The translations under genes were made by a program, and so were the position numbers. A stretch of DNA of 59,174 nt from the NCBI GenBank assembly GCA_018815925.1, contig JAHIWS010000016.1:1-59174 (forward strand), read 5' to 3'. This DNA is from Nanobdellota archaeon. Its GTDB lineage: Archaea > Nanobdellota > Nanobdellia > Pacearchaeales > GW2011-AR1. Below the pieces are notes generated by a model. That model made no database searches and had not been told where the DNA came from. It was given only the letters and a program-made list of their open reading frames with translations. How positions within the stretch are numbered: the first letter of the stretch is position 1; each line of letters starts with the position of its first letter. Of this stretch, positions 36,065 to 46,596 are shown one piece after another.

Positions 36065-36985
36065 CTATTTATATTTTGTTGTGTTGTTCCTCAAAAACCC
36101 ATAAGCTGATTTAGCTGCAATAGCACCTTGTGCTGAGGCAACTACAACTTGTTTTAGTTTAGAATCTGTAACATCTCCTGCTGCGAAAAATCCATCAACA
36201 GAGGTTTTCATGTCTCTATCCACAATAATATGATTTTCTTTATCAAGCTTAAGTCCGAGATTTTTTGCTAAACCTGATAATGCAATAGCACCTATTTCAA
36301 TAAAAACTCCATCAAGAGAAATTTCTTGTTTTTGATTATTTTGTTTAATTATTAATGCTTCTACTTTTTCTTTACCTTTTATTTCAAGAGGAATAGAATC
36401 ATAAAAGATTTCAATGTTTTTTTTCTTTTCAAGCCTATCTAAATTTATTTTCTCACATTTTAATTTTTTTCCCCTATAAACCAGATAAATTTTTTTTGCT
36501 ATGTCTGAGAGTGCAAGTGCAGAAGTTGTAGCACAATCACTGCCTCCGATAACAGCAACATTTTTTCCTTTAAAGAAAAAAGCATCGCATGTTACACAAT
36601 AACTAATCCCCCTTCCTATCAATTTTTTTTCCCCTGGAATTTCTAATTTTTTTCTTTGTGTCCCTGTAGTAAGGATAATTGATTTAGATTCTATTTCTTG
36701 TTTTTTTGTTTTTATTTTAAAATTATTTTTATTTTTTTTAATTTCATCAGCATCTTCTAATATAAATTCAATGTTGTGTTTTTTTAATTGTTCATGGAAG
36801 TTTTTCATTAATTCTGATCCACTCCCATTAAAACCAGGCCAGTTCTCAATTAAAAGTATTTTATTAGCTGTTCCCCCAATTTCTTTTCCAACTATAGCAA
36901 CTTTTAGTCCATCCCTAGTTGCATAAAGTCCTGCTGTTAATCCAGCAGGCCCTGCCCCAATAATTACTAAATCATATATTTTCAT
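36065..36985 (-). CDS. trxB: Thioredoxin reductase-like FAD oxidoreductase
   Basis: VIIGAGPAGLTAGLYATRDGL; YCVTCDAFFFKGKNVAVIGGSDCA; FAAGDVTD. Confidence 0.85.
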   Translation of the reverse strand: MKIYDLVIIGAGPAGLTAGLYATRDGLKVAIVGKEIGGTANKILLIENWPGFNGSGSELMKNFHEQLKKHNIEFILEDADEIKKNKNNFKIKTKKQEIESKSIILTTGTQRKKLEIPGEKKLIGRGISYCVTCDAFFFKGKNVAVIGGSDCATTSALALSDIAKKIYLVYRGKKLKCEKINLDRLEKKKNIEIFYDSIPLEIKGKEKVEALIIKQNNQKQEISLDGVFIEIGAIALSGLAKNLGLKLDKENHIIVDRDMKTSVDGFFAAGDVTDSKLKQVVVASAQGAIAAKSAYGFLRNNTTKYK

Positions 36986-37018
36986 AACCTTTATAATGTC
37001 CATTGGTTTTTATAATTT

Positions 37019-38707
37019 ATGAAAGATCTAATTATAAAAATAATCAAAAATGCATTAAAAAAGAGTGGTGTCAATTTGAAAAATGAAGAAATTGAAAAAT
37101 TCTTGAAGGTCCCCCCTTCTCCTGAAATGGGTGATTATGCTTTTTCTTGTTTTTTCCTTACTGAAAAATTTAAAGAAGACCCACATGAAATAGCTTTACA
37201 AATAAGAAAAAAAATAGGAAATTTTCCTGAAACAGATTTTGAAGATATTCAAACAGCAGGCCCTTATCTAAATTTCTTTTTTAATAGGAAAAATCTCGCT
37301 AGAAAAATAGTTTGGGAGGCAATAACTCAAAAAAAAGATTATGGAAAGTTAAAAATTGGACAAAGAAGAAAAATTCTTGTAGAATTTTCTTCCCCAAATA
37401 TAGCAAAACCTTTTGGAATAGGACATTTAAGATCAACTATAATTGGAAATTCTATTGCAAATATTTTTGAATTTGTAGGATACAAAACAATAAGAATGAA
37501 TTATCTTGGGGATTGGGGAACTCAATTTGGAAAAGTTATTTTCGCATATGATAAATTTGGAAATCAAAAAAAACTTGAGAAAGGCCCTGTAAAGTATTTA
37601 CTGGAATTATATATAAAATCAAATAAAAAAATTTATGAAGAAAAAGCAAGAGAATGGTTTAAAAAATTAGAAGACAAAGATAGAAAAGCAGTTATTTTAT
37701 GGAGGGCTTTTAGAGAATTAAGTTTAGAAGAATTTCAAAAACTCTACAAAACCTTAGGAATTAAATTTGATTTTTATGATGGGGAATCTAACTATAATAA
37801 AGAAATGAAAAAAGTTATTTTTGAACTTGAAGAAAAAAAATTATTAACTAAGAGTAAGAATGCTCTTATTGTTGACCTTGAGAAATACAATCTTGGAGTG
37901 TTCTTAATTCAAAAAACAGATGGAGCAACACTATATGGAACAAGAGATTTAGCTTCAGCAATTTTTCGTTATAAAAAATATAAATTTGATAAGATGATTT
38001 ATGAAGTTGGTCAAGAACAAAATTTTTATTTTAAACAATTATTTAAAATATTAGAATTAATGGGATATAAATGGGCAAAAAATTGTATTCATATAAATCA
38101 CGGACTTTACTTAGATAAAGATGGAAAAAGATTTGCTACAAGAAAAGGTAAAACAGTTTTTATGCAAGATATTTTAGATAAAACAACTAGTTTAACAAAA
38201 AAAGAAATAAAAAAAAGACCTGGAAGAATTTCTAAAGAAAATTTAGAAGAGTGTGCATTAAAAGTAGCCATTGCAGCTATTTTTTATGGTGATTTAAAAA
38301 ATAATAGAAAAAACAACATAGTCTTTGATATTAAAAAATTTATTTCCTTTGAAGGAGATACAGGACCTTATCTTCTTTATAGTTATGCAAGGGCTAGTTC
38401 TATTTTAAAAAAAACCAAAAACACAGATAAATTTGAAATAATTGATTTAGATGAAAAAGAAATAGAATTAGTGAAAAAACTTCTTGAGTTCAAAAGTGTT
38501 GTTTTAGATGCTTACAAATCCTTAAACCCATCTGTAATTGCAAATTATTCTTTCCAATTATGTAAAATTTTTAATGAGTTTTATCACGTTTGTCCTGTTA
38601 TTAATTCAAAACAAGAGGCTTTTAGACTTGCTCTTGTAGAGGCTTTTAGACAAGTTTTAAAAAATGCTTTAGGTCTTTTAGGAATTAAAACTTTGGAAAG
38701 GATGTAA
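37019..38707 (+). CDS. argS: Arginyl-tRNA synthetase
   Basis: SSPNIAKPFGIGHLRSTIIGN; FATRKGKTVFMQDIL; C-term ALGLLGIKTLERM. Confidence 0.92.
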   Translation: MKDLIIKIIKNALKKSGVNLKNEEIEKFLKVPPSPEMGDYAFSCFFLTEKFKEDPHEIALQIRKKIGNFPETDFEDIQTAGPYLNFFFNRKNLARKIVWEAITQKKDYGKLKIGQRRKILVEFSSPNIAKPFGIGHLRSTIIGNSIANIFEFVGYKTIRMNYLGDWGTQFGKVIFAYDKFGNQKKLEKGPVKYLLELYIKSNKKIYEEKAREWFKKLEDKDRKAVILWRAFRELSLEEFQKLYKTLGIKFDFYDGESNYNKEMKKVIFELEEKKLLTKSKNALIVDLEKYNLGVFLIQKTDGATLYGTRDLASAIFRYKKYKFDKMIYEVGQEQNFYFKQLFKILELMGYKWAKNCIHINHGLYLDKDGKRFATRKGKTVFMQDILDKTTSLTKKEIKKRPGRISKENLEECALKVAIAAIFYGDLKNNRKNNIVFDIKKFISFEGDTGPYLLYSYARASSILKKTKNTDKFEIIDLDEKEIELVKKLLEFKSVVLDAYKSLNPSVIANYSFQLCKIFNEFYHVCPVINSKQEAFRLALVEAFRQVLKNALGLLGIKTLERM

Positions 38708-38773
38708 GGAAAAATATTTAAACAGAATTTTCCTTAAAATATTAATTAAATTAAAAAGAGGTTAGAAAAAAAG

Positions 38774-39277
38774 ATGGTTAGAGTTAAAAGGATGAATGAA
38801 TCTTTTTTTGTCAAGATGCAAAAAGATCTTACTGCTACAGGAGAATTAATTAGGGCTAGGCAAGATGAAAAACAAGCTTTGCTAAATGAATTTGATGCAG
38901 AAAATAAGAGGTTCTTTTTTGGAAAGATTTCTGAGAAAGCATTGGCTTCTTCAGTAAAAAAAACAAACAATGAACTCAAGAGATTAGATAAGAACATAAG
39001 AGAAACAATGTCAAAAGCAAGAAGTATTTCTGCTAGGGAAATGCAATTAGTTTCTGCACAAGCTCCAATTAGTTTTAGGGCAACTCTTTCTGGAATTGTT
39101 GGGCTTTCATCAAAAAAGAAGGTTAAAAGAAGTGTAAAGAAGAGAGCAAAAAAGAAAGTTGTTAAAAAAAAGGCAAAGAGAAAAGCAGTAAAGAAAAAAT
39201 CTATTTTGAATATAAGAAAGATTTTGAAAAAAGAAAAAAAGCTTGACAGAAAGTTCATTAAAAAAAAGGAAAAATAA
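38774..39277 (+). CDS. Hypothetical protein with histone-H1-like Lys-rich C-terminus
   Basis: KKKVKRSVKKRAKKKVVKKKAKRKAVKKK tail. Confidence 0.6.
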   Translation: MVRVKRMNESFFVKMQKDLTATGELIRARQDEKQALLNEFDAENKRFFFGKISEKALASSVKKTNNELKRLDKNIRETMSKARSISAREMQLVSAQAPISFRATLSGIVGLSSKKKVKRSVKKRAKKKVVKKKAKRKAVKKKSILNIRKILKKEKKLDRKFIKKKEK

Positions 39278-39319
39278 TTTTTTAATTTTCTAAAATAAAT
39301 TAAAAAAGAGGAATGTAAA

Positions 39320-39370
39320 ATGGCAAAGAAGAAAGCAAAAAAGAAAACTGCTAAGAAAAAAAAGAAATAA
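39320..39370 (+). CDS. 16-aa Lys-rich micropeptide
   Basis: MAKKKAKKKTAKKKKK preceded by gagg. Confidence 0.35.
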   Translation: MAKKKAKKKTAKKKKK

Positions 39371-39511
39371 GGTTTTTAATTTTAGTATGAACACAATTTA
39401 ATTCTTTATTTTAAATCTTATTTTTCTATTACTGAAAGAATGTTTTTGATACCAGCTAGGCGAGAACTAAGTACATTTATTAAATCTAAAAAGTTTTTTA
39501 GTTGGAATTTT

Positions 39512-40318
39512 TTACTTAACAACTTTCATATCATTCCAAGCCAACTCAAACATTTGCTCTAGAGCCTGTGCAAAATATTCTGTATTCACCCAAATACCAA
39601 TGTCATAGTTAGGATGAAACTTCTCATCATCAAGAAGCATAAACATTAATTGGTTTGAGTCTATAATAATAAATCTTGCTTTTATATTTTCAAGATTTCT
39701 AACTTCAGCTACTTTTTTAAGATCTCTAGCAATTTTAAGATTATTACTGTCAATAGGAGCAGCAATTCTAATCTTTACCCCTCTTTTTTTACATTTTTCA
39801 AGACTAGGCATCAAAGCTTCTAATTTTCTATTTAGGCCTTCTGCTGTTGTCACAATTGTTATTGTTTTTTCTGCATCTCTGACCATCATATCAAGGTGAT
39901 TATATAGGTTTTGTCTACCTCTTAAACTTCCAGATAAATCAGAAGGTTCAACAAATTTTATACCTTTAGTAAACAAAGTGTTGAGTTCATCTAAAACCTC
40001 GTCTCCTTTCAGAGTTTCAAGTCTTTTTGTTCTTTCTTGAGCAAATTTCATTAAATTTTTCTTAACTCTTTCAACAACTTCTTCTGGTTTTAGTGCAACA
40101 AATTTAATAGGTTTTCCAAGCTTCATGACAATGAATCCTTTTTTCTCAAGAGATTCTAGAATATCATATGTTCTTGACCTTGGAACATCAGAAATATTAC
40201 TTAACTCACCTGCAGTTGAAGTCCCTCTAGACAATAAAGCAGTCCAAACTTTTACTTCGTAAAGGTTAAGATCAAATATTTTTCTTAATCTACCTAAAAA
40301 TTCATCTTTTACAATCAT
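39512..40318 (-). CDS. TrmB-family transcriptional regulator
   Basis: FDLNLYEVKVWTALLSRGTSTAGELSNISDVPRSRTYDILESLEKKGF. Confidence 0.85.
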   Translation of the reverse strand: MIVKDEFLGRLRKIFDLNLYEVKVWTALLSRGTSTAGELSNISDVPRSRTYDILESLEKKGFIVMKLGKPIKFVALKPEEVVERVKKNLMKFAQERTKRLETLKGDEVLDELNTLFTKGIKFVEPSDLSGSLRGRQNLYNHLDMMVRDAEKTITIVTTAEGLNRKLEALMPSLEKCKKRGVKIRIAAPIDSNNLKIARDLKKVAEVRNLENIKARFIIIDSNQLMFMLLDDEKFHPNYDIGIWVNTEYFAQALEQMFELAWNDMKVVK

Positions 40319-40390
40319 TTTATGTTTTTTTGTACTCTTTTTTATTTTTAAAGATTGTTATAGTAAAAAGGAGTGAATACCATACCTCAC

Positions 40391-43210
40391 TTATAAGTGG
40401 CTACTTATAGCTATCTCACCTTTTTTATCTTTAATTTTGAAGTCAGTCTTGTTTTTAAATCTTTCCTTGCTAGTTGTAACAATTTCTAGTTTTTTGGAAT
40501 TTGTTCTTTCCTTGAGGAAATTTTTTTGATTTTCTAGTATTTTTTTAAATTTGTCGTCGGTGATTATAAATGTGTCTACTAAATCTTTTTTTTCTAGACC
40601 AAGTTTTTTTCTAAAGGCCTGCACTTTTCTGCTTAATTCCCTAGCATAACCTTCTGCTTCAAGTTCAGGGCTAAGTTTAGTGTCTAGTTTAATTAAAATC
40701 TTTTTCCCTGATTTTATCTCTAATTTTTTAACATTTAATTGAGTTTTAATTATTTCTTTTAATTCATTAGAAATTCTATTTTTTGTGGTAATACTTGCTT
40801 TTGCTAAAGGCCATTTTAATCCTAATTGGGCTTTGTCTCTTGCAGCCAAACCTGCTTCAATAACTTCTAAAACATTTTTTATGTCTTCTTCAATTTTTTT
40901 ATTTATTTTTCTTTCATCAACTTTTGGCCAAGAGCATAAATGAACCGAATTTAGACTAAAAGTTTTTTGATATAAATAATCTGTAATAAAAGGGCAAACT
41001 ATTGAAAACATCTTTAAACAATCTTCATAAATGTTTTCAACAGCATACAAAACTTTTCCAGCATCTTTTGTACTTACTTTTTCCCTTGTAAGTTTAATAT
41101 AAATTCTTGATAAATCCAAGAACAAATTTTCTATTTCTTTGATTATTTCATCAACTCTGTAATTTTTCATGAGGTCTGTGACTTTTTTGATTGTTGAGTT
41201 TTTTCTAGAAATAATATATTTTTCTTCAGTATCTAAATTTTGATTAGATTTTGTTTGTTTTCTTAAATCTAAAATAAATCTTGAGAGATTATCCAAAATA
41301 TTTAGATTTCTTTGTTTAATTTTAATGTCTTCCCAGTTAAAACTAATATTTTCTCCTGCCGGAATCCCACACATATAATATCTTAAAACATCTGCACCAT
41401 ATTTATCAGTGATTTCATAGGGGGAAATTATGTTTCCTAAAGATTTAGACATCTTTATACCCTGATAATCAAAAATCATTCCATGGCAATATACATTTTT
41501 ATATGCACTTTTACCAAAAGCAACAGCAGAACACATTTGTAACATACTAAACCACAATCTTATTTGTTCTGTTGCTTCTAAAATAAAATCAGCAGGAAAA
41601 AAATCAAAATTATTTTTTGTTTTTGGATAATTTAAACAATTCCAGGAAACAGTTCCAGAATCAATCCAAACATCAATTACATCTGGTATTCTAGACATAG
41701 AACCTTTACATTTTTTACATTTTAGTTTAACAGAATCAATCAAAGGTTTGTGCAAATCCTCAGGAATTTTTCCTTCACTTTTCTTTTTTAATTCATCTAA
41801 GCTTCCAATTACTTCTATATTTCCACAACCATCTTTATCGCACATCCAAATAGGTACAGGACATCCCCAGTATCTTTGCCTTGTAATTCCATTATCCTTT
41901 AGATTTTTAATCCACAAATCATAATTTTTAGAGGTAAATTTAGGTTGCCACTTAACATTTTCATTAAATTTTAAAAGTTTTGGAATTAAATCTTCTATTT
42001 TTAAAAACCATTGTTCTGTTGTTCTGAAAACAACAGGTTTTCTGCATCTCCAGCAAGTTGCATATTCATGTTCAATAGGATTTTTTGTTATTAAAATACC
42101 TTTTCTCTCAAACATTTCAATAAATTTATCATCATCTTTTTTTGCTTTTAGTCCTTTAAAAAAATCTTTAAAATTTCCTTTTTCATCTATTGTATTAAAT
42201 GCCTCAATTCCATATTCTTTCCCAACCTCATAATCTTCAGGACCACAACCAGGAGCACAATGAACAAGTCCAGAACCAGATTCTGTATTAACATATTCTT
42301 TACTTAAAATAACAGTATGAATATTTTTACAATTTTTTTTAATGGTTTTATAATTAATTTCATTTTCAAATGGATGTTTATAAGAAAGGCCCTTTAATCT
42401 TTTTCCTTTAAATTTATCAATTATTTTGTATTTTTTATTAATTAATTTCATTAAATTTTTAACCAAATCTTCTGCTAAAATCCAGACCTCATTTTCTACT
42501 TTTATTTCCACATAATTAACATCTGGATTAGCCATTATTGCTAAATTGAAAAAAATTGTCCAAGGAGTTGTTGTCCAGATTATTAAGTATCTTCCATCTT
42601 GAGTTTTAAATTTAAGAAAAATTGAATCATCTTTTAGGGTCTGATATTCTAATTCATGTTTTGCAAGACTTGTTTCACAATCTGAACACCAATGCATAAT
42701 TTTCTTTCCTTTGTAAAGTCTTTTTTGCTCAAATGCTTTTTTTACAAACCACCACTCTCCTTCAATAAAATCACTAGTAATTGGCCAATAAGCATTTTCA
42801 AAATCCATCCATACCCCTAGTCTTTCCAAATCTTTATTCATTAATTTTGCTTTTTCACTTGAAAATTTAATACATTCTTTAATGAATTTTGCTAAGCCAA
42901 ACTTTTCAATAGCTTCCTTGTCTTTAAGTCCAAGTTCTTTTTTAACAGCATTTTCAGTTGGCAGACCATGCATATCATATCCTGCTCTGTCCCAAACATT
43001 GAATCCCATCATTCTTTTATATCTAAGAACAAGATCTTTGATTGAATTGTTCCATGCCTGACCAATATGTATTCTTCCAGAGGTATATGGAGGTCCTTGA
43101 AGAAAATAAAAATTCTTACCTTTTGCATTTTTCTTACGTAACTTTTCAAGTGTTTTTTCCTGCTCCCATGATTTCAAAATTCCTTCTTCAACTTCTTTAA
43201 AATTATACAT
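40391..43210 (-). CDS. ileS: Isoleucyl-tRNA synthetase
   Basis: GPPYTSGRIHIGQAWN; WDRAGYDMHGLPTE; KMSKSLGN. Confidence 0.93.
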   Translation of the reverse strand: MYNFKEVEEGILKSWEQEKTLEKLRKKNAKGKNFYFLQGPPYTSGRIHIGQAWNNSIKDLVLRYKRMMGFNVWDRAGYDMHGLPTENAVKKELGLKDKEAIEKFGLAKFIKECIKFSSEKAKLMNKDLERLGVWMDFENAYWPITSDFIEGEWWFVKKAFEQKRLYKGKKIMHWCSDCETSLAKHELEYQTLKDDSIFLKFKTQDGRYLIIWTTTPWTIFFNLAIMANPDVNYVEIKVENEVWILAEDLVKNLMKLINKKYKIIDKFKGKRLKGLSYKHPFENEINYKTIKKNCKNIHTVILSKEYVNTESGSGLVHCAPGCGPEDYEVGKEYGIEAFNTIDEKGNFKDFFKGLKAKKDDDKFIEMFERKGILITKNPIEHEYATCWRCRKPVVFRTTEQWFLKIEDLIPKLLKFNENVKWQPKFTSKNYDLWIKNLKDNGITRQRYWGCPVPIWMCDKDGCGNIEVIGSLDELKKKSEGKIPEDLHKPLIDSVKLKCKKCKGSMSRIPDVIDVWIDSGTVSWNCLNYPKTKNNFDFFPADFILEATEQIRLWFSMLQMCSAVAFGKSAYKNVYCHGMIFDYQGIKMSKSLGNIISPYEITDKYGADVLRYYMCGIPAGENISFNWEDIKIKQRNLNILDNLSRFILDLRKQTKSNQNLDTEEKYIISRKNSTIKKVTDLMKNYRVDEIIKEIENLFLDLSRIYIKLTREKVSTKDAGKVLYAVENIYEDCLKMFSIVCPFITDYLYQKTFSLNSVHLCSWPKVDERKINKKIEEDIKNVLEVIEAGLAARDKAQLGLKWPLAKASITTKNRISNELKEIIKTQLNVKKLEIKSGKKILIKLDTKLSPELEAEGYARELSRKVQAFRKKLGLEKKDLVDTFIITDDKFKKILENQKNFLKERTNSKKLEIVTTSKERFKNKTDFKIKDKKGEIAISSHL

Positions 43211-43290
43211 GTTTTATTAAGAATTAACAAGCTTTTAAAGTTTATTTTTATAGTAGAAAAAATTAAATATCCCTAATTCTTATTTATAAG

Positions 43291-43482
43291 ATGGAAGATA
43301 TAAATAATTTAATAAATAGTTTGCCTGAAAAAGATAGAATCTTGATTCTTAAAAGAACACATGAATCTTGTTATGATGAGAATTGGCTTAGGAGATACGG
43401 TATGAAATATTCAAATCCTGATATTGAAAAAGCAAAAAGAATAATTTATAATCAGTTTTTAGGTTCAAGACAGGTTAATTGA
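43291..43482 (+). CDS. Small hypothetical protein
   Basis: 63 aa ORF. Confidence 0.4.
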   Translation: MEDINNLINSLPEKDRILILKRTHESCYDENWLRRYGMKYSNPDIEKAKRIIYNQFLGSRQVN

Positions 43483-43486
43483 ATAA

Positions 43487-44203
43487 TTATTTCTCCAACC
43501 CTTCTAATATTTCTTTTTCAATAAAATGCAATTTACTTGGAATAATAATGCAATAGGGCTTTTGAACTTTTAAGTTATTAAGATTATCCAAATTATCATA
43601 AAAAATTCCACTATGTTTTGTTCCTAGTCTTGAACATACAATGATCTTGTTTAATTTAAGATTAAAATTTTTTGTAACTATTTTTAATTGATTTAATGCA
43701 TCTTTAAATTCTAAACCAATATCAACAAGAATTAAACTATGGGCATTTATCTTTTGATTATCTTTAATAGTTTTTATAAAACTAGTAGGCTCATAATTTG
43801 TTTTCCATCCAGGCATACTTGCTATTTTCCCAAATTTATAAAGTTGTAGACCAGTTTCTGCAATTGCATCAAATACAGAAGCATTATAAATTACCTTGTA
43901 TCTTATTCCAGATACTTTTGCTTCTTGGATTAGGGCTATATGGGTTGTAGCAAATAAAGGACTTCCATATATAAGTAGAGCAACATCCATTTTTTTAGCT
44001 TCATCAACAAGACCCAAATTCTCAACTTTTTCTCTATCAGCAGGAATAATCTTTTTATTAATTAATTCTTGTAGTTCTTCTTTAGCATATGGAAAATCAA
44101 CTGTATAAGTTTCAAGATAAATTCTTTTACAACGCTTAGCTACCTCTAATCCAAACTTAGATATACCATCAATATTGAGTCCTAGACCTATTAAATATAA
44201 CAT
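43487..44203 (-). CDS. dphB: Diphthine synthase
   Basis: MLYLIGLGLNIDGISKFGLEVAKRCKRIYLETYT; ALLIYGSPLFATTH. Confidence 0.88.
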   Translation of the reverse strand: MLYLIGLGLNIDGISKFGLEVAKRCKRIYLETYTVDFPYAKEELQELINKKIIPADREKVENLGLVDEAKKMDVALLIYGSPLFATTHIALIQEAKVSGIRYKVIYNASVFDAIAETGLQLYKFGKIASMPGWKTNYEPTSFIKTIKDNQKINAHSLILVDIGLEFKDALNQLKIVTKNFNLKLNKIIVCSRLGTKHSGIFYDNLDNLNNLKVQKPYCIIIPSKLHFIEKEILEGLEK

Positions 44204-44212
44204 GTTTTCATT

Positions 44213-44542
44213 TTATTTTTTATTTAAGAAAGATTCATAATTTTTAACTTCATCAAGAGTGATTGTTTTATAAGGAGGATTTTTATCCATTGCCACTGCA
44301 ATTTTTTTAACACAAATTGGGGTATAAATTTCCAATATTTTTTCTGTACTGGTTTTTTCTGTTTTTTTTATTTTTGTTTGTGTACCACCCCCACAATACC
44401 TTGCTGATAAGTTTATTATTCTTTTTCTAACTTCAGGTGAACAAGCATATCCCTCTAAATCAGTTAATTTAGGTGAAGGAGTTGTGCATCCAGCTAATGT
44501 TAACAAAATTACTCCTACTACTAAATTTTTTAGATTTGTCAT
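44213..44542 (-). CDS. Putative lipoprotein
   Basis: VVGVILLTLAGCTTPSPK lipobox. Confidence 0.5.
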   Translation of the reverse strand: MTNLKNLVVGVILLTLAGCTTPSPKLTDLEGYACSPEVRKRIINLSARYCGGGTQTKIKKTEKTSTEKILEIYTPICVKKIAVAMDKNPPYKTITLDEVKNYESFLNKK

Positions 44543-44581
44543 AAAAAATTAAGAAAAATACACTTTATAAGGTGTTTGCTC

Positions 44582-44812
44582 TTAAAACTTTCTTGATGAA
44601 GAAGCCTGTTTTTCCCCATACATTCTACGCAATCTATAAAGACGATTTTCAAATTTCTTGGTTGGATAATCTAATCTATCATATAATCTTTGAGCCTTAT
44701 TTAAATATTTTAATGCTAATTCAGAATTTTTTTCTATTTCTTTTTCAGCCTCCCTAAAAGCCTTTATGAGTTCTTTTGCTCCCCTCTTTTTAAAAATTTC
44801 ACCTAGATTCAT
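44582..44812 (-). CDS. Hypothetical protein
   Basis: 76 aa ORF. Confidence 0.4.
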   Translation of the reverse strand: MNLGEIFKKRGAKELIKAFREAEKEIEKNSELALKYLNKAQRLYDRLDYPTKKFENRLYRLRRMYGEKQASSSRKF

Positions 44813-44860
44813 AAAATAATAAACATAAAAACTATATAAAATTTTATGTAGTAAAGATAG

Positions 44861-45097
44861 TTATTTTTTAAAACTCCTGCTAGTAACAATTGCTATAAAA
44901 AGAAAACTAAAAAGTAAAACATCATTTCCAAAAAAAAGACTTAGAACAGCTCCAACAACACAAATAATTATTATTAATTTAAACCAGATTTGTCCTGCTT
45001 TTAGTTCTTCTTTTGTTATTTTACCAAGCCAATTTCCAATAATAATACCAATTAAAAGAAGAATAATGCCCACTACAAATTTTATCACTTCTAGCAT
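44861..45097 (-). CDS. Small membrane protein
   Basis: Multiple TM segments. Confidence 0.5.
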   Translation of the reverse strand: MLEVIKFVVGIILLLIGIIIGNWLGKITKEELKAGQIWFKLIIIICVVGAVLSLFFGNDVLLFSFLFIAIVTSRSFKK

Positions 45098-45133
45098 GAT
45101 AATATTTAATAAGAAGAGTTTTTATATTTAATT

Positions 45134-45961
45134 ATGTATCAAAAATATCTTATTATAGCATGCAAGAAAAATCCAGCAGCAACCAATATAACAACTGCGC
45201 TTTCTCAGTTCAGAAAAAATCCTCTTTTAGCAGGAATAAATAGGGGTCCTAGTTTTGATTTTTATCTTACAGAAGAAGAAGTTCTCTTTGACGAAAATCT
45301 TGATTTAGAAAGAATAAACAAATATGATTTTGTGATTTTTCCTTGTACACACAAATCAGAACAAGGAACAAAGTCTCTTTCAATTCATGCCCCGGGTAAT
45401 TGGCGTAGTGCAGATTTTGGAGGAAAGCAGGGAAAAGTATGTCCTAGTTCTGCTTTATTTCAAAAATTTATGTTTGAAAAACTAAGAGCTAATATAGGAA
45501 AATTCAATTTAGAAGGTTTTGAAGTAACTTTAGAATGTACTCATCACGGACCTTTAATCAATAAGCCATGTGTTTTTATTGAAATAGGATCTAGTGAAAA
45601 TGAGTGGTCAAACAGGAGGGCAGGATTTGTTATTGCTAAAACAATTTCAGAAACAATTGAAAGATTTAAACCAAACCAATACAGGGAAGTAGCAATTGGA
45701 ATTGGGGGCCCTCATTATTGCCCTAATTTTAATAAAATACAATTAAAATCTAATGTTGCCATTTCACATATAATCCCTAATTATGTTACACCAATCACAG
45801 AAGAAATGATTCATGAAGCAGTTGACAAAACACTTGAAGAGGTAGATTTTGCTGTTGTTGATTGGAAAGGACTCGGAACTTCAGAACAAAGACAACAAGT
45901 TTTAGATATTTTGGATAAGATGTACATTAACTGGAAAAGAACTTCTGAGGTTGATAAGTGA
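45134..45961 (+). CDS. dtdA: D-aminoacyl-tRNA deacylase, archaeal type
   Basis: LECTHHGPLINKPCVFIEIGSSENEW; IGIGGPHYCPNFNKIQL. Confidence 0.85.
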   Translation: MYQKYLIIACKKNPAATNITTALSQFRKNPLLAGINRGPSFDFYLTEEEVLFDENLDLERINKYDFVIFPCTHKSEQGTKSLSIHAPGNWRSADFGGKQGKVCPSSALFQKFMFEKLRANIGKFNLEGFEVTLECTHHGPLINKPCVFIEIGSSENEWSNRRAGFVIAKTISETIERFKPNQYREVAIGIGGPHYCPNFNKIQLKSNVAISHIIPNYVTPITEEMIHEAVDKTLEEVDFAVVDWKGLGTSEQRQQVLDILDKMYINWKRTSEVDK

Positions 45962-45993
45962 ACCTTTAAATAATATTTTTTCTTGTACAAATT

Positions 45994-46584
45994 ATGGAAG
46001 AATATTTGAAAAAGAGGTTAAAATCAGTTGATTATAAAACAAGAAGAAAAATTGAAAAACTCTTTAAAGAAATGAATGAGTCCATCTCCCTGCTTTTTGA
46101 TATTGCAACAAGAGATGAAAAAACAGGTTTATATAATGACAAATTTTTTAATACAGAATTAGAAATGGAAATTGAAAAAGCACAAAGAGGTAAACAAAAA
46201 TTATCTTTAGTAATCACTGATATTGATTACTTTAAAAAAATAAATGATAAATACGGGCATATTAAGGCTGATGAGTTACTCTATAAATTAGCAAAAGTTA
46301 TCCAAAAACAAATTCGTAAATCTGATATTGCTGCTAGGTTTGGAGGGGAGGAATTTGTAATTTTACTGCCAGAAACTTCTTTAACAAAAGCAAAAAAACT
46401 TTGTATTAGATTAAGAAATGCAATTCATAAAGATAAAGTTCTTAAAAAACATGGTTTGACTGTGAGTGGTGGAATTACTCAATTTAGAAAAAAAGATAAT
46501 AAGAAAGCCTTTAAATCTAGATCTGATAAGGCTTTGTACCAAGCAAAAAAACAAGGAAGAGATGAGTTTGTTGTGTTAGGGTGA
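45994..46584 (+). CDS. GGDEF-domain protein (putative diguanylate cyclase)
   Basis: DEKTGLYNDKFFNTEL; ITDIDYFKKINDKYGHIKADELL; RFGGEEFVILLPET; DKALYQAKKQGRD. Confidence 0.88.
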   Translation: MEEYLKKRLKSVDYKTRRKIEKLFKEMNESISLLFDIATRDEKTGLYNDKFFNTELEMEIEKAQRGKQKLSLVITDIDYFKKINDKYGHIKADELLYKLAKVIQKQIRKSDIAARFGGEEFVILLPETSLTKAKKLCIRLRNAIHKDKVLKKHGLTVSGGITQFRKKDNKKAFKSRSDKALYQAKKQGRDEFVVLG

Positions 46585-46596
46585 GATAAGGGAAAT

